A stretch of 64,000 nucleotides of DNA, from NCBI GenBank assembly GCA_023268635.1, contig JALQUB010000002.1, forward strand, positions 20,055-84,054, in the 5' to 3' direction. The DNA is from Pseudomonadales bacterium (GTDB taxonomy: Bacteria; Pseudomonadota; Gammaproteobacteria; Pseudomonadales; Pseudohongiellaceae). Positions within the stretch are counted from its first letter, which is position 1; the number at the start of each line of letters is the position of its first letter. Both the position numbers and the translations under genes were made by a program. This document shows positions 19,558 through 27,879 of this stretch, piece by piece. The notes below the pieces were generated by a model, which made no database searches, had not been told where the DNA came from, and was given only the letters and a program-made list of their open reading frames with translations.

Positions 19558-19573
19558 AGCAAGCCCTATGCCA
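19558..19573 (-). promoter_or_regulatory. Candidate sigma-54 (-24/-12) promoter of the porin gene
   Basis: Read on the minus strand, TGGCATAGGGCTTGCT matches TGGCACG-N4-TTGCW at 10 of 12 defined positions. The invariant GG and GC are ten bases apart. The predicted transcription start is about 90 bases before the porin ATG. Confidence 0.65.
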
Positions 19574-19679
19574 GTTCTATAAAAGTCAATAAAAACATGC
19601 TGATAGAGCTTTTTTGGAGGTGTTGCTGAGGAATCGTCAGTAAGAATGCCTCGCAATGAAGCGCGTGCTCAGTCACGAT

Positions 19680-19694
19680 GCGCCAAAAGGGTGC
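19680..19694 (-). promoter_or_regulatory. Candidate NtrC-type enhancer site
   Basis: The minus strand reads GCACCCTTTTGGCGC, close to the NtrC consensus GCACCA-N3-TGGTGC. It is centred about 115 bases upstream of the -24 element, a usual distance for sigma-54 activators. The rest of the 19460-19788 gap shows no gene. Confidence 0.5.
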
Positions 19695-19788
19695 GCACAC
19701 AACAGCGGCCGACTTGAGCGGCGAGGTGCAATGCAGCGGAGCAAACCGTTAGAATAGGAAATCCTTGTAATCAGTAAAGGGCTAGAAG

Positions 19789-20682
19789 ATGCGCCTTCGT
19801 CGTTCTCTCCATTTTGTACCGGGTGCTAATGAAAAAATGTTAGCTAAGGCAGCGAGCCTTAATGCCGACGCCGTGATTTTGGATCTCGAAGATTCAGTCA
19901 CGCCAGAGGCAAAATCGGCCGCCCGTAATGCTGTGTGCGCATGGCTAGACGAAAGCGTCGACTACAAATGCGAGCGCTTGGTGCGGATTAACCCATTCGA
20001 TTCCGAATGGGGACGCGAAGATCTCGAAGCCGTCATACAACACGCCCCAGATGGCATCATGCTGCCTAAAGTTCACTCACGCGACACAGTCGTTGCCGTG
20101 GATGCCTTATTGCAACAAGCGGAAAAAAGCCTCGCCACAAAACCGAAGCCAACGAAGCTAATACTGATTGGCACGGAAGAGGCGGGAGCGGTGTTCAATA
20201 TGCCGCAGATGGCTGCACATCCAAGGGTAGAGGGGCTTACCTGGGGTGCAGAGGATCTGTCAGTCTCTCTCGGAGCTCGTCGCAAGCGTGATCAAAATGG
20301 GGATTATCTTGAGGTGTTCGGTTTCGTGCGCTCTTATTGTCTACTCGCGGCGGCCGCAGCGGGGGTACAGCCTATTGATTCGGTGTATGTCGACGTCCGC
20401 GATTTAGCAGGACTCTGCAGAGAGAGCGAAACTGCCGCGGATATGGGTTTCACTGGCAAGCTCACTATCCACCCTGATCAAATCGAAGTAGTAAATGCAG
20501 CATTCACTCCGAGTAATGATGAAATCGAGCGTGCGGGTGCATTGCTAGAAGCCTTCGAAGAGAATCGAAAGCAGGGCAGGATGGCGTTCCGATTCGAAGG
20601 TTCTATGGTTGACATGCCGCACTTGAAGAGGGCAAAACAGCTGCTCGCAATCGCCGCGCAAATTGCCGCGGAAAACAGTTAG
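19789..20682 (+). CDS. CitE-like CoA-ester lyase (HpcH/HpaI family)
   Basis: The 297-residue protein starts RRSLHFVPGANEKML and has DAVILDLEDSV, GTEEAGAV, ARRKRDQNG and the C-terminal GKLTIHPDQIE. These are hallmarks of stand-alone CitE-like lyases such as malyl-CoA, beta-methylmalyl-CoA and citramalyl-CoA lyases, magnesium-dependent TIM barrels that split 3-hydroxyacyl-CoAs. With two hydratases and a CoA-transferase nearby, citramalyl-CoA or beta-methylmalyl-CoA cleavage is plausible but not proved. The acyl-CoA dehydrogenase starts 11 bases downstream. Confidence 0.87.
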   Translation: MRLRRSLHFVPGANEKMLAKAASLNADAVILDLEDSVTPEAKSAARNAVCAWLDESVDYKCERLVRINPFDSEWGREDLEAVIQHAPDGIMLPKVHSRDTVVAVDALLQQAEKSLATKPKPTKLILIGTEEAGAVFNMPQMAAHPRVEGLTWGAEDLSVSLGARRKRDQNGDYLEVFGFVRSYCLLAAAAAGVQPIDSVYVDVRDLAGLCRESETAADMGFTGKLTIHPDQIEVVNAAFTPSNDEIERAGALLEAFEENRKQGRMAFRFEGSMVDMPHLKRAKQLLAIAAQIAAENS

Positions 20683-20692
20683 AGCGCAGCGT

Positions 20693-21859
20693 ATGGATTT
20701 CAGTGAAAGCGATGAGCACCGACTAATTCGTGAGTCCGTACGTAAATTGTGCAGTGATTTCCCAGATGAATATTGGGAGCGCAAAGACGCGCTGGGCGAA
20801 TTCCCACAGGACTTTTTCGAGGCAATAGCCTCGGCGGGTTGGTTAGGCATCGCGATGCCTGAGCAATACGGTGGCGCGGGTAAAGGCATACAAGAGGCCG
20901 CTATTTTACTCGAAGAGGTCGCCGCTTCTGGTGCCGCGATGAATGGCGCAACGCCTCTACATCTTTCGATTTTCGGCATGCATCCTGTGGTCAAACACGG
21001 CAGTGAAGCCTTGCGTGCGACCTATTTGCCACGTGTCAGCCGCGGAGACATGCACGTCGCCTTCGGTGTCACAGAACCCAATGCCGGCACCGATACAACC
21101 TCGATCGAAACCACGGCGAAACGCGACGGTGACCATTATGTCGTACGGGGTCGTAAGGTTTGGACAACGAAGGCGCTCGAGTCTGAACGGGTTTTGCTGC
21201 TAGTTCGAACGACTCCACGTGATGAAGTGCAGCGTAAAACCGATGGGCTGACTTTACTGCTCGCTGAACTGCAGCGTCCAGAAGTGTCGATCTCTGCAAT
21301 ACCTAAACTGGGACGCAACGCCGTCCGCACCTGCGAAGTGGTCTATAATGATCTGCGTGTCGCTGTGACAGATCGGGTGGGTGAGGAAGGCGAAGGATTC
21401 CGCTATTTGCTCGATGGTCTGAATGCCGAACGAATTCTTATCGCCGCGGAAGCGTTGGGCATAGGGCGTGCGGCACTCCGACGCGCAGTTTCCTACGCCA
21501 ACGAGCGTGTGATTTTCGGTCGCCCTATTGGCAAGAATCAGGGCATCGCATTCCCGCTAGCGCAAGCGCGCACGCAATTCGATGCTGCTGAGCTCATGAT
21601 CCGAAAAGCCGCATGGCTAATCGATAATAATTTGCCCTGTGGCGCCGAGGCTAACATGGCGAAATATCTTGCGGCGGAGGCAGGGTTTTTCGCGGCTGAT
21701 GCCGCAGTGCAGACCCATGGTGGGTTCGGCTATGCACGTGAATATCACGTCGAGCGTTATTGGCGCGAAGCTCGTTTGATGAAACTTGCGCCGATCTCAC
21801 AAGAAATGATTCTTAATTTTGTCTCTGAGCATGTGCTTGGCCTGCCGAGATCTTATTAG
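20693..21859 (+). CDS. Acyl-CoA dehydrogenase
   Basis: This 388-residue flavoprotein has the family motifs AFGVTEPNAGTDTTSIET, KVWTTKA, NAERILIAAEALGIG and THGGFGYAREYHVERYWREAR. It should oxidise an acyl-CoA to the enoyl-CoA and pass electrons to ETF; an ETF-ubiquinone oxidoreductase gene is at 32561. The ORF extends to 20663, but the family sequence starts at MDFSESDEH (20693), after the CoA lyase stop. It very probably shares a transcript with that lyase gene. Confidence 0.93.
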   Translation: MDFSESDEHRLIRESVRKLCSDFPDEYWERKDALGEFPQDFFEAIASAGWLGIAMPEQYGGAGKGIQEAAILLEEVAASGAAMNGATPLHLSIFGMHPVVKHGSEALRATYLPRVSRGDMHVAFGVTEPNAGTDTTSIETTAKRDGDHYVVRGRKVWTTKALESERVLLLVRTTPRDEVQRKTDGLTLLLAELQRPEVSISAIPKLGRNAVRTCEVVYNDLRVAVTDRVGEEGEGFRYLLDGLNAERILIAAEALGIGRAALRRAVSYANERVIFGRPIGKNQGIAFPLAQARTQFDAAELMIRKAAWLIDNNLPCGAEANMAKYLAAEAGFFAADAAVQTHGGFGYAREYHVERYWREARLMKLAPISQEMILNFVSEHVLGLPRSY

Positions 21860-21930
21860 GGCGCACAATCGAATGACAAGCTGCCGAGTCTTGGATAGGC
21901 TTGGTGCCAACTATTTCAAAGGAAGAGATT

Positions 21931-22791
21931 ATGTCTATAAAGGCCCTGTCAGGTGTTCGATCGATGGCGCTCGCAGTTTTGTTGTTAATCGGTGTGAGCA
22001 ACTCGGCATTCTCGCAGTCAATTGAGTCTCGAGATGACCCCGAGTTTCAGCGCGTAGAGCCCTTTCAAGTGTTCGACAACCTGTATTATGTCGGCGCGAA
22101 ATGGGTTGGCGCCTGGGTGCTCGAAACATCGGAGGGATTAATCCTCTTTGATTCACTGTATGGAGACCTCACGGATATCGCCATCGATGGCATCCGGGAC
22201 CTGGGGATGGATCCTAATGACATCCGTTACCTTATTGTGACTCACGCGCATTTCGACCACATCGGAGGCGCGCGTCGCATTCAGGAAGAGTTTGGGGCGG
22301 TGGTGTTGATGACGGAGGAAGACTGGCAGATGACCGAAGAGCCTCCTGTATACCGAGAATACCCTAAGCCGATTCGCCATCTTTCTGCGACTCATGGTGG
22401 CACGCTAAATCTTGGGCGAGATAAATTGACGTTTATGAAGACGCCGGGACATACAACAGGAGTGCTCTCTACGAGCTTCACCGTCTATGACAAGGGTTAT
22501 CCCTACGCTGCGGTGATGTTCGGCGGCGCGGGACTGAATTTCGAAGGCGTCGAGCGTACCCAAATGTTTATCGATAGCATCGAGTTCCTGCAGAGTCTTC
22601 CTGACGTCGAGGTGAATATTCCGAATCATGCACATTCGATTGATTTGTTCGAGCGTGCGGAGCGGCTATCACAAAGAAAAGAGGGGGAGCCTCATCCCTT
22701 CGTCGACCCAGATGCTTGGACTGCGTGGCTCGATGAGCTGATGTCGGAGGCTCAAGAAAAAATGCGGGATGAAGTCGCGAAAGCGAACTAA
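21931..22791 (+). CDS. Exported metallo-beta-lactamase-fold hydrolase, second copy
   Basis: A signal peptide (ends near NSAFSQS) is followed by a metallo-beta-lactamase domain with THAHFDHIGGARRIQ, a second histidine in KTPGHTTGVLS and a third in PNHAHS. The general layout resembles subclass B3-like proteins, but activity on antibiotics cannot be inferred. I chose ATG 21931 because AAAGGAAGAG lies directly upstream; the ORF-track start at 21901 is a TTG. It is a paralogue of the gene at 16077 only at superfamily level. The next gene is tRNA-Arg on the opposite strand. Confidence 0.85.
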   Translation: MSIKALSGVRSMALAVLLLIGVSNSAFSQSIESRDDPEFQRVEPFQVFDNLYYVGAKWVGAWVLETSEGLILFDSLYGDLTDIAIDGIRDLGMDPNDIRYLIVTHAHFDHIGGARRIQEEFGAVVLMTEEDWQMTEEPPVYREYPKPIRHLSATHGGTLNLGRDKLTFMKTPGHTTGVLSTSFTVYDKGYPYAAVMFGGAGLNFEGVERTQMFIDSIEFLQSLPDVEVNIPNHAHSIDLFERAERLSQRKEGEPHPFVDPDAWTAWLDELMSEAQEKMRDEVAKAN

Positions 22792-22801
22792 ACAGAAAAA
22801 A

Positions 22802-22878
22802 TGGCGCACCCGGCACGATTCGAACGTGCGACCCCCTAGTTCGTAGCCAGGTACTCTATCCAGCTGAGCTACGGGTGC
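22802..22878 (-). tRNA. tRNA-Arg (anticodon ACG)
   Basis: The minus strand gives GCACCCG...CGGGTGC-G-CCA, a seven-pair acceptor stem with encoded CCA, 77 bases in all. The anticodon loop CTACGAA gives ACG, normally edited to ICG. TTCGAAT marks the T loop. Confidence 0.97.
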
Positions 22879-22987
22879 GTAAGAGGGCGGTATTATAGCG
22901 AAGTTTCGCGATTTGCCTAGTGCCAATTTGGCATAGAAGGTAACAAAGCCCTCCCATGCCCGATTCATCCGCGAATCAGGGCTATTA

Positions 22988-23620
22988 ATGGTGAAGACGA
23001 TGAGACTTTTCATGAATCATGTTCGAAAATTGTGCAGGCCCGTGCGGCATATACTCCTAACGGTTTTTGTCTTGAGTGGCACGTTCTTGCCGATTCCTGT
23101 TCTTGCGGACTATGAGCAGGGTGTAAACGCTGCATTCAATGGTGACTACGAGACTGCCTTCCGTGAATTCAGCGCCGCCGCCGAAGGAGGGCTAGACCTC
23201 GCCCAATACAATCTAGGGATATTGTATTACATGGGTCAAGGTGTAGACCGCAATCCAGAGCTTGCCTATCACTGGACCTTGGCCGCGGCGGTGCAAGGCC
23301 ATACCGCCGCGCAATTTAATCTGGCGACGTTATTGATAACCGGCGATGGCGTTGAGAAACAAGCCGACCAAGCGATCGAATGGTATTCCCGTGCGGCGAG
23401 GGCGGGACACCCCTACGCAGCTTTGGAGCTAGCAGGGTTCTACGATAGAGGGGATGAAGTAGAGCGGGATAGGGTGACTGCGCATGCTTGGGCGAGTTTT
23501 GCGGTGGAAAATGAGGCTGAAGAGGCCGCAGAGTTACTCGCATCGATAGAGAGAAAACTCGATGAGCAGGAGCTGGCGAAAGCACGTAGACTCTTCGCTC
23601 GGTGGAAAATTTCTCGTTAA
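22988..23620 (+). CDS. Exported SEL1/TPR-repeat protein
   Basis: The 210-residue protein has an N-terminal signal segment (ILLTVFVLSGTFLPIPVLA) and then about four SEL1-like repeats, for example AAEGGLDLAQYNLGILYYMGQG and AAVQGHTAAQFNLATLLITGDG. SEL1 repeats are helical hairpins that bind proteins, so an assembly or interaction role in the periplasm is likely; no enzyme domain is seen. The start may instead be ATG 23000 or 23012, as the Shine-Dalgarno is weak. The stop shares four bases with that of the convergent selenoprotein gene. Confidence 0.8.
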   Translation: MVKTMRLFMNHVRKLCRPVRHILLTVFVLSGTFLPIPVLADYEQGVNAAFNGDYETAFREFSAAAEGGLDLAQYNLGILYYMGQGVDRNPELAYHWTLAAAVQGHTAAQFNLATLLITGDGVEKQADQAIEWYSRAARAGHPYAALELAGFYDRGDEVERDRVTAHAWASFAVENEAEEAAELLASIERKLDEQELAKARRLFARWKISR

Positions 23621-24537
23621 GTCTCCGAAATCATCTCAGCACGTTCAAGGCCCGCGCGTTTCGCAGAATCCTGCCTTGCTCTTCGTTCTTCTCCCCGTTT
23701 TCTCAGGGCTTCCCTGTTGGAATCGTCCACTCGTGAATAGTTATCCCGCCAAGACTGATCGTCGCTCCATTGGAAAGGCGCGCGGGTTAGCCAGTGCTCA
23801 GGCGTCATGGTGTTAAATTGTTCGAGAGCCAGTGTGATGATTGCGCGCTGCATCTCTTTATCTGCTGGACGACCACAGGGATTGCCCAAAGGGAAGTCGA
23901 CATGTAGATATCTGGGTGCGCTCGCATGAGAAACAACATCGAGTGCAGAGCCGATGATCAGAGTCGGGATGCCATGCTCTTCAAGGTATCGGGCTACCAG
24001 ACTCACGGTCTGGTGACAGACAGGTCACAAGGGCACTAGAAGCGCAATATCGACAGCGTCTTCTCTGCACCGGCGGAGAATTTCAGGGGCGTCTTTTTCC
24101 AGCGTTCTGCGCTTAGAATATTCTGTGGGCAGAGTGTAAAAACGCGGTGAAGTGGCGCCGATCCATCCTTCGGAGCAAGCGGCATTTAGTGCCTCCAGCG
24201 GAAGAAAAGAACCCACATCGTCAGTATGAGTCGCGCCCTTATCCCAAGACAATTCAGCGGTATACATTGAGGCAGGAATTGGGTCGCTTTTTAGTGCATA
24301 AACTTCTCGATTGCTGCGCCCTTGTTCGGTGTCTGGCATAGCGGTGGTGATCACCCCAAGCATGCAGCGTTCAAGAGGCCTGGGGAGGGGGGTAAATGGC
24401 CGCTGTTCATAGTGAGCCCATTGATAATCGTTCGTATAGCCTTGAGCTCTATAAAACTCGCGAGTCCTAGCCATATACCCGACATCGTATGCTTTTTGCT
24501 TGGTCATGCGATTTAATTCTCCTGCTGTGGGCTTCAT
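23617..24537 (-). CDS. GrdB-family (glycine/sarcosine/betaine reductase B-like) protein, probable selenoprotein read through an in-frame TGA
   Basis: The ORF track shows two ORFs (24025-24537 and 23617-24006), but they lie in the same frame and are separated by only six codons, one of them TGA at 24025-24027. Read as selenocysteine the product is 306 residues with Sec at 171 in LLVPL-U-PVCHQT. The U-x-x-C arrangement and the following SLVARYLEEHGIPTLIIG are what the selenoprotein-B family (PF07355) has at its redox site. A hairpin at bacterial SECIS distance follows. Anaerobic GrdB works with GrdA, GrdC and thioredoxin, none of which is present here, so this is a stand-alone relative of unknown reaction. 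GAGGCTGAG precedes the ATG. A pseudogene or sequencing error is the alternative, but no other stop or shift occurs in 306 codons. Confidence 0.8.
23996..24027 (-). promoter_or_regulatory. Candidate bacterial SECIS element with its UGA codon
   Basis: On the minus strand, ten bases after UGA, ACCAGAC and GUCUGGU form a perfect 7-bp stem with loop CGUGA. UGA-to-loop distance is 17 bases and the second loop base is G followed by U, both within the described limits for bacterial SECIS elements (about 16-37 bases; G in the first two loop positions). Confidence 0.7.
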
Positions 24538-24555
24538 CTCAGCCTCTTTGCATAT

Positions 24556-24570
24556 TCGATCATTGATCGA
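24556..24570. promoter_or_regulatory. 15-bp palindrome upstream of the selenoprotein gene
   Basis: TCGATCA-T-TGATCGA is a perfect inverted repeat 19-33 bases upstream of the GrdB-like start. Just ahead of it on the minus strand is TACACT, a possible -10. It may be an operator; no regulator gene is adjacent. Confidence 0.35.
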
Positions 24571-24721
24571 GTGTAGCGAAACCTCTCGACCTTAACTAGT
24601 TGCCGTTGCCTCTAGCGAAAAGCGGGGGCTTTAAGGATGTTTTGGAATAAACCTGACAATAGATGTGCATGAGAAGACCATGCTAATCTTGCTGAGTTAA
24701 TTTGACGCAGGGGGTGCGGCA

Positions 24722-25798
24722 GTGCGGATAATCATGTTTTGTATAATGGCAATGTTTGCGGGATATTCATTCGCGCAAGAGGACGCTAGACATTCGCAAG
24801 GGGGTATGAAGATGGACTCGCCGATCTCAGGGATTAGCTTCCGCATGATTGAGACCAATGGCATTTCGATGCGCATTGCCGAATCAGGTGATTCTGGACC
24901 GCTTGTGTTATTAGTCCATGGCTGGCCGGAATCCTGGTATAGCTGGCGCCATCAACTTCTCGCGCTCGCCGATGCCGGTTACAGAGTAGTCGCGCCAGAT
25001 ATGCGTGGCTACGGCGGAACCGATGCCCCATCCGCTCCCGAAGACTACAATGTCATCACAATCGCTGCAGATCTCGTTGGTGTGCTGGATGCGCTAGGAG
25101 AAGAGAAAGCGGTGTTAGTCGGTCACGATTGGGGTTCAATCGTGTCTTGGCAAACTGTCTTGCTTCATCCCGAGCGATTTACCGCGCTCGTCGCGATGAG
25201 TGTGCCCTACGCCGGTCGTCCGGAGCGTTCGCCCATGGTCGAATGGCGTGAAGCTTACGGTGATAATTTCTACTATATTCTCTATCACAATGAGCCAGGC
25301 GGAGTCGCCGAGGCTGAATATGATGCCAACCCGCGCGCTTTATTGAGTCGGCTCTATCTCTCGCCTGAAAGCGAGCGGGAGCCGCGCGAGATCACGAATC
25401 CTAAGGCAGCGGCGGGTGGTTGGATTGGCCGTCTTGGCGCCCCCAAGGGCCTGCCGGATTGGCTCAGCCAAAAAGATCTTGATTACTTCGTTGGCGAATT
25501 TGAGCGAGCTGGATTCAGGGGTGGTATTAATTACTACCGAAATTTCCACCGAAACTGGGAGCTGACTGAGAGCATCGGTCAGGAAAAAATTAAAATCCCT
25601 ACGTTGTTTATTGCGGGTAGCGAGGACGTGGTGATCGGGCATGCGACTCAGGAGCGCCTTCAAGGCGCGATGTCTCGCGTTGTTGAAGACTTGCGAGGGG
25701 TATCCCTTTTCCAGGGTATTGGACACTGGGTGCAGCAAGAGGCGCCCGATGCGACTAATGCCGCGTTACTCGAATTCCTCAGAGGCTTATCGAATTAA
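24722..25798 (+). CDS. Exported alpha/beta hydrolase, epoxide-hydrolase type
   Basis: The 358-residue protein has a short signal peptide (ends near YSFAQE) and an alpha/beta-hydrolase core. The oxyanion motif is VHGWPESWYSWRHQL and the nucleophile elbow VGHDWGS has aspartate, as in epoxide hydrolases and haloalkane dehalogenases; IGHWVQQEAP supplies the histidine. Epoxide hydrolysis is the better guess because of the HGWPE motif. The GTG at 24722 is preferred over ATG 24734 because AGGGGGTG is six to eight bases before it. The PQQ dehydrogenase gene follows after 49 bases and may be co-transcribed. Confidence 0.85.
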   Translation: MRIIMFCIMAMFAGYSFAQEDARHSQGGMKMDSPISGISFRMIETNGISMRIAESGDSGPLVLLVHGWPESWYSWRHQLLALADAGYRVVAPDMRGYGGTDAPSAPEDYNVITIAADLVGVLDALGEEKAVLVGHDWGSIVSWQTVLLHPERFTALVAMSVPYAGRPERSPMVEWREAYGDNFYYILYHNEPGGVAEAEYDANPRALLSRLYLSPESEREPREITNPKAAAGGWIGRLGAPKGLPDWLSQKDLDYFVGEFERAGFRGGINYYRNFHRNWELTESIGQEKIKIPTLFIAGSEDVVIGHATQERLQGAMSRVVEDLRGVSLFQGIGHWVQQEAPDATNAALLEFLRGLSN

Positions 25799-25847
25799 GA
25801 AATAGAAAATAATTAAAAAAGAATAAACAAAAAATAGAAGAGGATTT

Positions 25848-27854
25848 ATGAAAAATTCCACAATTAGTATTTTCTTTTTAGGTCTATCCCTCATGGTGCC
25901 CGTATTTGCTGCCGATTTTTCGGCATCGGGAACATTTACTGAAGAGCAGTTTGAACGAGGGCAGGTCCTCTATGACCGCGAATGCGCGAGTTGTCATGGG
26001 GGCGATCTGGAAGGAGGTGTCGCGCCTACAATCTCGGGTGTGACGTTCAGGAAATCCTATTCATTGCAGGGCTCGAATGTCGGTCGATTGTATAATCGCA
26101 TCCGCACGACTATGCCTCCTCGCCAATTAGATGTGCTCACGGATGAGGAATACATCGAGGTCATGGCCTATGTATTGGGTCGCAACAATGTGCTGCCCGG
26201 CACGGAGGCACTCACCGATAACTATGAGGCTTTGGCGCGGATCCCATTCTCTCGTACCGACGAGGGTCTAGATAGCGCGGCAACGTTTATTGCCGGTGAT
26301 TTCGGTACGAAACCTAAAGGGGATGGCCCTAGCTTCGCCGATCTCAAAGCATCGGGTACTAATTTCTCGGATTGGCTATACCATAATCAAAATTACAAAG
26401 GCACACGTTACAGTGCGCTCGATCAGATTAACGTCTCTAATGCGAGTGAACTGCAGCAGGTCTGTGCCTACCAACTCGAAACTTTTGCAACGATGCAGAC
26501 CGGGCCCATTGTTTATGAGGGCACGATGTATATCACTAACTCTACACGCACCGCAGCGATCAATGCCGCGACATGCCAACGTGTCTGGGAGTATGAGTGG
26601 GAAGCGAAAGATCGCACCGTCTGGGGCAATAGTCGCGGTGTGGCAATTAAAGACGGCTATGTAGTGCGTGGAACCAACGATGGCTATCTGATCGCGTTGG
26701 ATGCAGCCGATGGCAAACTCTTGTGGGCGCGCCAAGTTGCCGATCCTTGGTTAGGTGAAACCTTCACGATGCCACCTATGATTTTCGAAGACACGGTGCT
26801 AATTGGCCCTGCGGGTAGTGAGAATGCTATTTCTGGTTGGTTGGGAGCATTCTCTTTATTCGACGGTGAAGAGAAGTGGCGCTTTCATACGGTTCCGGAG
26901 GCTGCCGCGGGCGGCGGGCCCAGCTGGGGAAATCCTGAGGACATCGTCTTAGGTGGAGGGGCCATTTGGACTCCATTGAGCATGGATCTCGAAAAAGGCG
27001 AGCTCTATGCGGCGGTGACGAATCCTGCGCCGGATTTGCCTGCCTATCTTCGCCCTGGGGACAATCTTTATACAAACAACATCATCGCATTGGATCCCCG
27101 TAGCGGTGAATTGCTATGGCATAAGTCCATAGTGCCCAATGACGATCACGACTGGGATCTGACGCAAGTAAGCCCGGTGTTAAAAGCGGGTGAAGACAGT
27201 GTATCGCATGATTTAGTCGCCACAGTTGGCAAAGACGGCATCCTGCGAACACTCGACAAGAATACCCGTGAAGCACTCTACGAGACGCCCGTTACAACAA
27301 TATTGAACACTGAAGTGCCTATCACTCAAGAAGGTGCATTCGTCTGTCCTGGTGTCTACGGAGGCGTGCTGTGGAGTGGTCCGGCCTACCATCCCGGGGA
27401 AAAGCTCTTGGTAACGCCATCGATTGATTACTGCGCTCGATTCGTGGCTGATGAGAAAGTGGAACATCTGCCCGGGCAGCTCTATATGGGTGGAGGTGTC
27501 GTGCCCGATAGCGAGCAGAGTGGCTGGTTAACGGCGATAGAAGTAGAAACCGGTGAAGTGCGCTGGCGCTACCATTCTCCTGCACCAATGGTGGCTGCCG
27601 TGACGACCACGGCGGGTGGTTTGGTGATAAGTGGAGAACTCACCGGCAACCTGCTGCTCTTTAATGCCGAGAACGGTGAGATGCTCAACCGCATCTATAC
27701 GGGGGCGCCTATAGGAGGCGGGATCATCACTTACGAGGTCGATGGTCGGCAGTACGTTGCGACCAATTCAGGTAACGCGATGATGACGTTCCGAACGGGT
27801 CACGAAACGCCTCGCAGTGGCAGCGTGATCATTTACGCACTGCCCAAGGAATAA
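25848..27854 (+). CDS. Periplasmic PQQ-dependent dehydrogenase with N-terminal cytochrome c domain
   Basis: The 668-residue protein has a signal peptide (ends near PVFAADF), a cytochrome c domain with haem motif CASCHGG (about residues 46-52) and a candidate axial methionine in TTMPPRQ. The rest is a PQQ-type beta-propeller, with repeated W motifs such as GKLLWARQ, GELLWHKS and GEVRWRYH. Quinohaemoproteins of this kind oxidise alcohols, aldehydes or sugars in the periplasm and pass electrons to the respiratory chain. The order cytochrome-first is unusual compared with type II quinohaemoprotein alcohol dehydrogenases, whose cytochrome is C-terminal. The substrate is not evident. AGAGGA precedes the ATG. 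Confidence 0.87.
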   Translation: MKNSTISIFFLGLSLMVPVFAADFSASGTFTEEQFERGQVLYDRECASCHGGDLEGGVAPTISGVTFRKSYSLQGSNVGRLYNRIRTTMPPRQLDVLTDEEYIEVMAYVLGRNNVLPGTEALTDNYEALARIPFSRTDEGLDSAATFIAGDFGTKPKGDGPSFADLKASGTNFSDWLYHNQNYKGTRYSALDQINVSNASELQQVCAYQLETFATMQTGPIVYEGTMYITNSTRTAAINAATCQRVWEYEWEAKDRTVWGNSRGVAIKDGYVVRGTNDGYLIALDAADGKLLWARQVADPWLGETFTMPPMIFEDTVLIGPAGSENAISGWLGAFSLFDGEEKWRFHTVPEAAAGGGPSWGNPEDIVLGGGAIWTPLSMDLEKGELYAAVTNPAPDLPAYLRPGDNLYTNNIIALDPRSGELLWHKSIVPNDDHDWDLTQVSPVLKAGEDSVSHDLVATVGKDGILRTLDKNTREALYETPVTTILNTEVPITQEGAFVCPGVYGGVLWSGPAYHPGEKLLVTPSIDYCARFVADEKVEHLPGQLYMGGGVVPDSEQSGWLTAIEVETGEVRWRYHSPAPMVAAVTTTAGGLVISGELTGNLLLFNAENGEMLNRIYTGAPIGGGIITYEVDGRQYVATNSGNAMMTFRTGHETPRSGSVIIYALPKE

Positions 27855-27879
27855 CGAGCCCGTTTATTGGCCCGTTTGA

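Noticed and set aside
22669-23013. ORF on the minus strand with APVAQLDRVPGYELGGRTFESCRV
   Set aside because: This is a translation through tRNA-Arg(ACG), a known artefact.
24025-24537. Two separate genes at 24025-24537 and 23617-24006
   Set aside because: They are in the same frame, both parts match one family, and the second lacks its own ribosome site; a single gene with a recoded TGA explains both.
23617-24537. A complete glycine or betaine reductase operon
   Set aside because: No GrdA, GrdC, GrdD or thioredoxin genes are nearby; only a GrdB-family relative is present.
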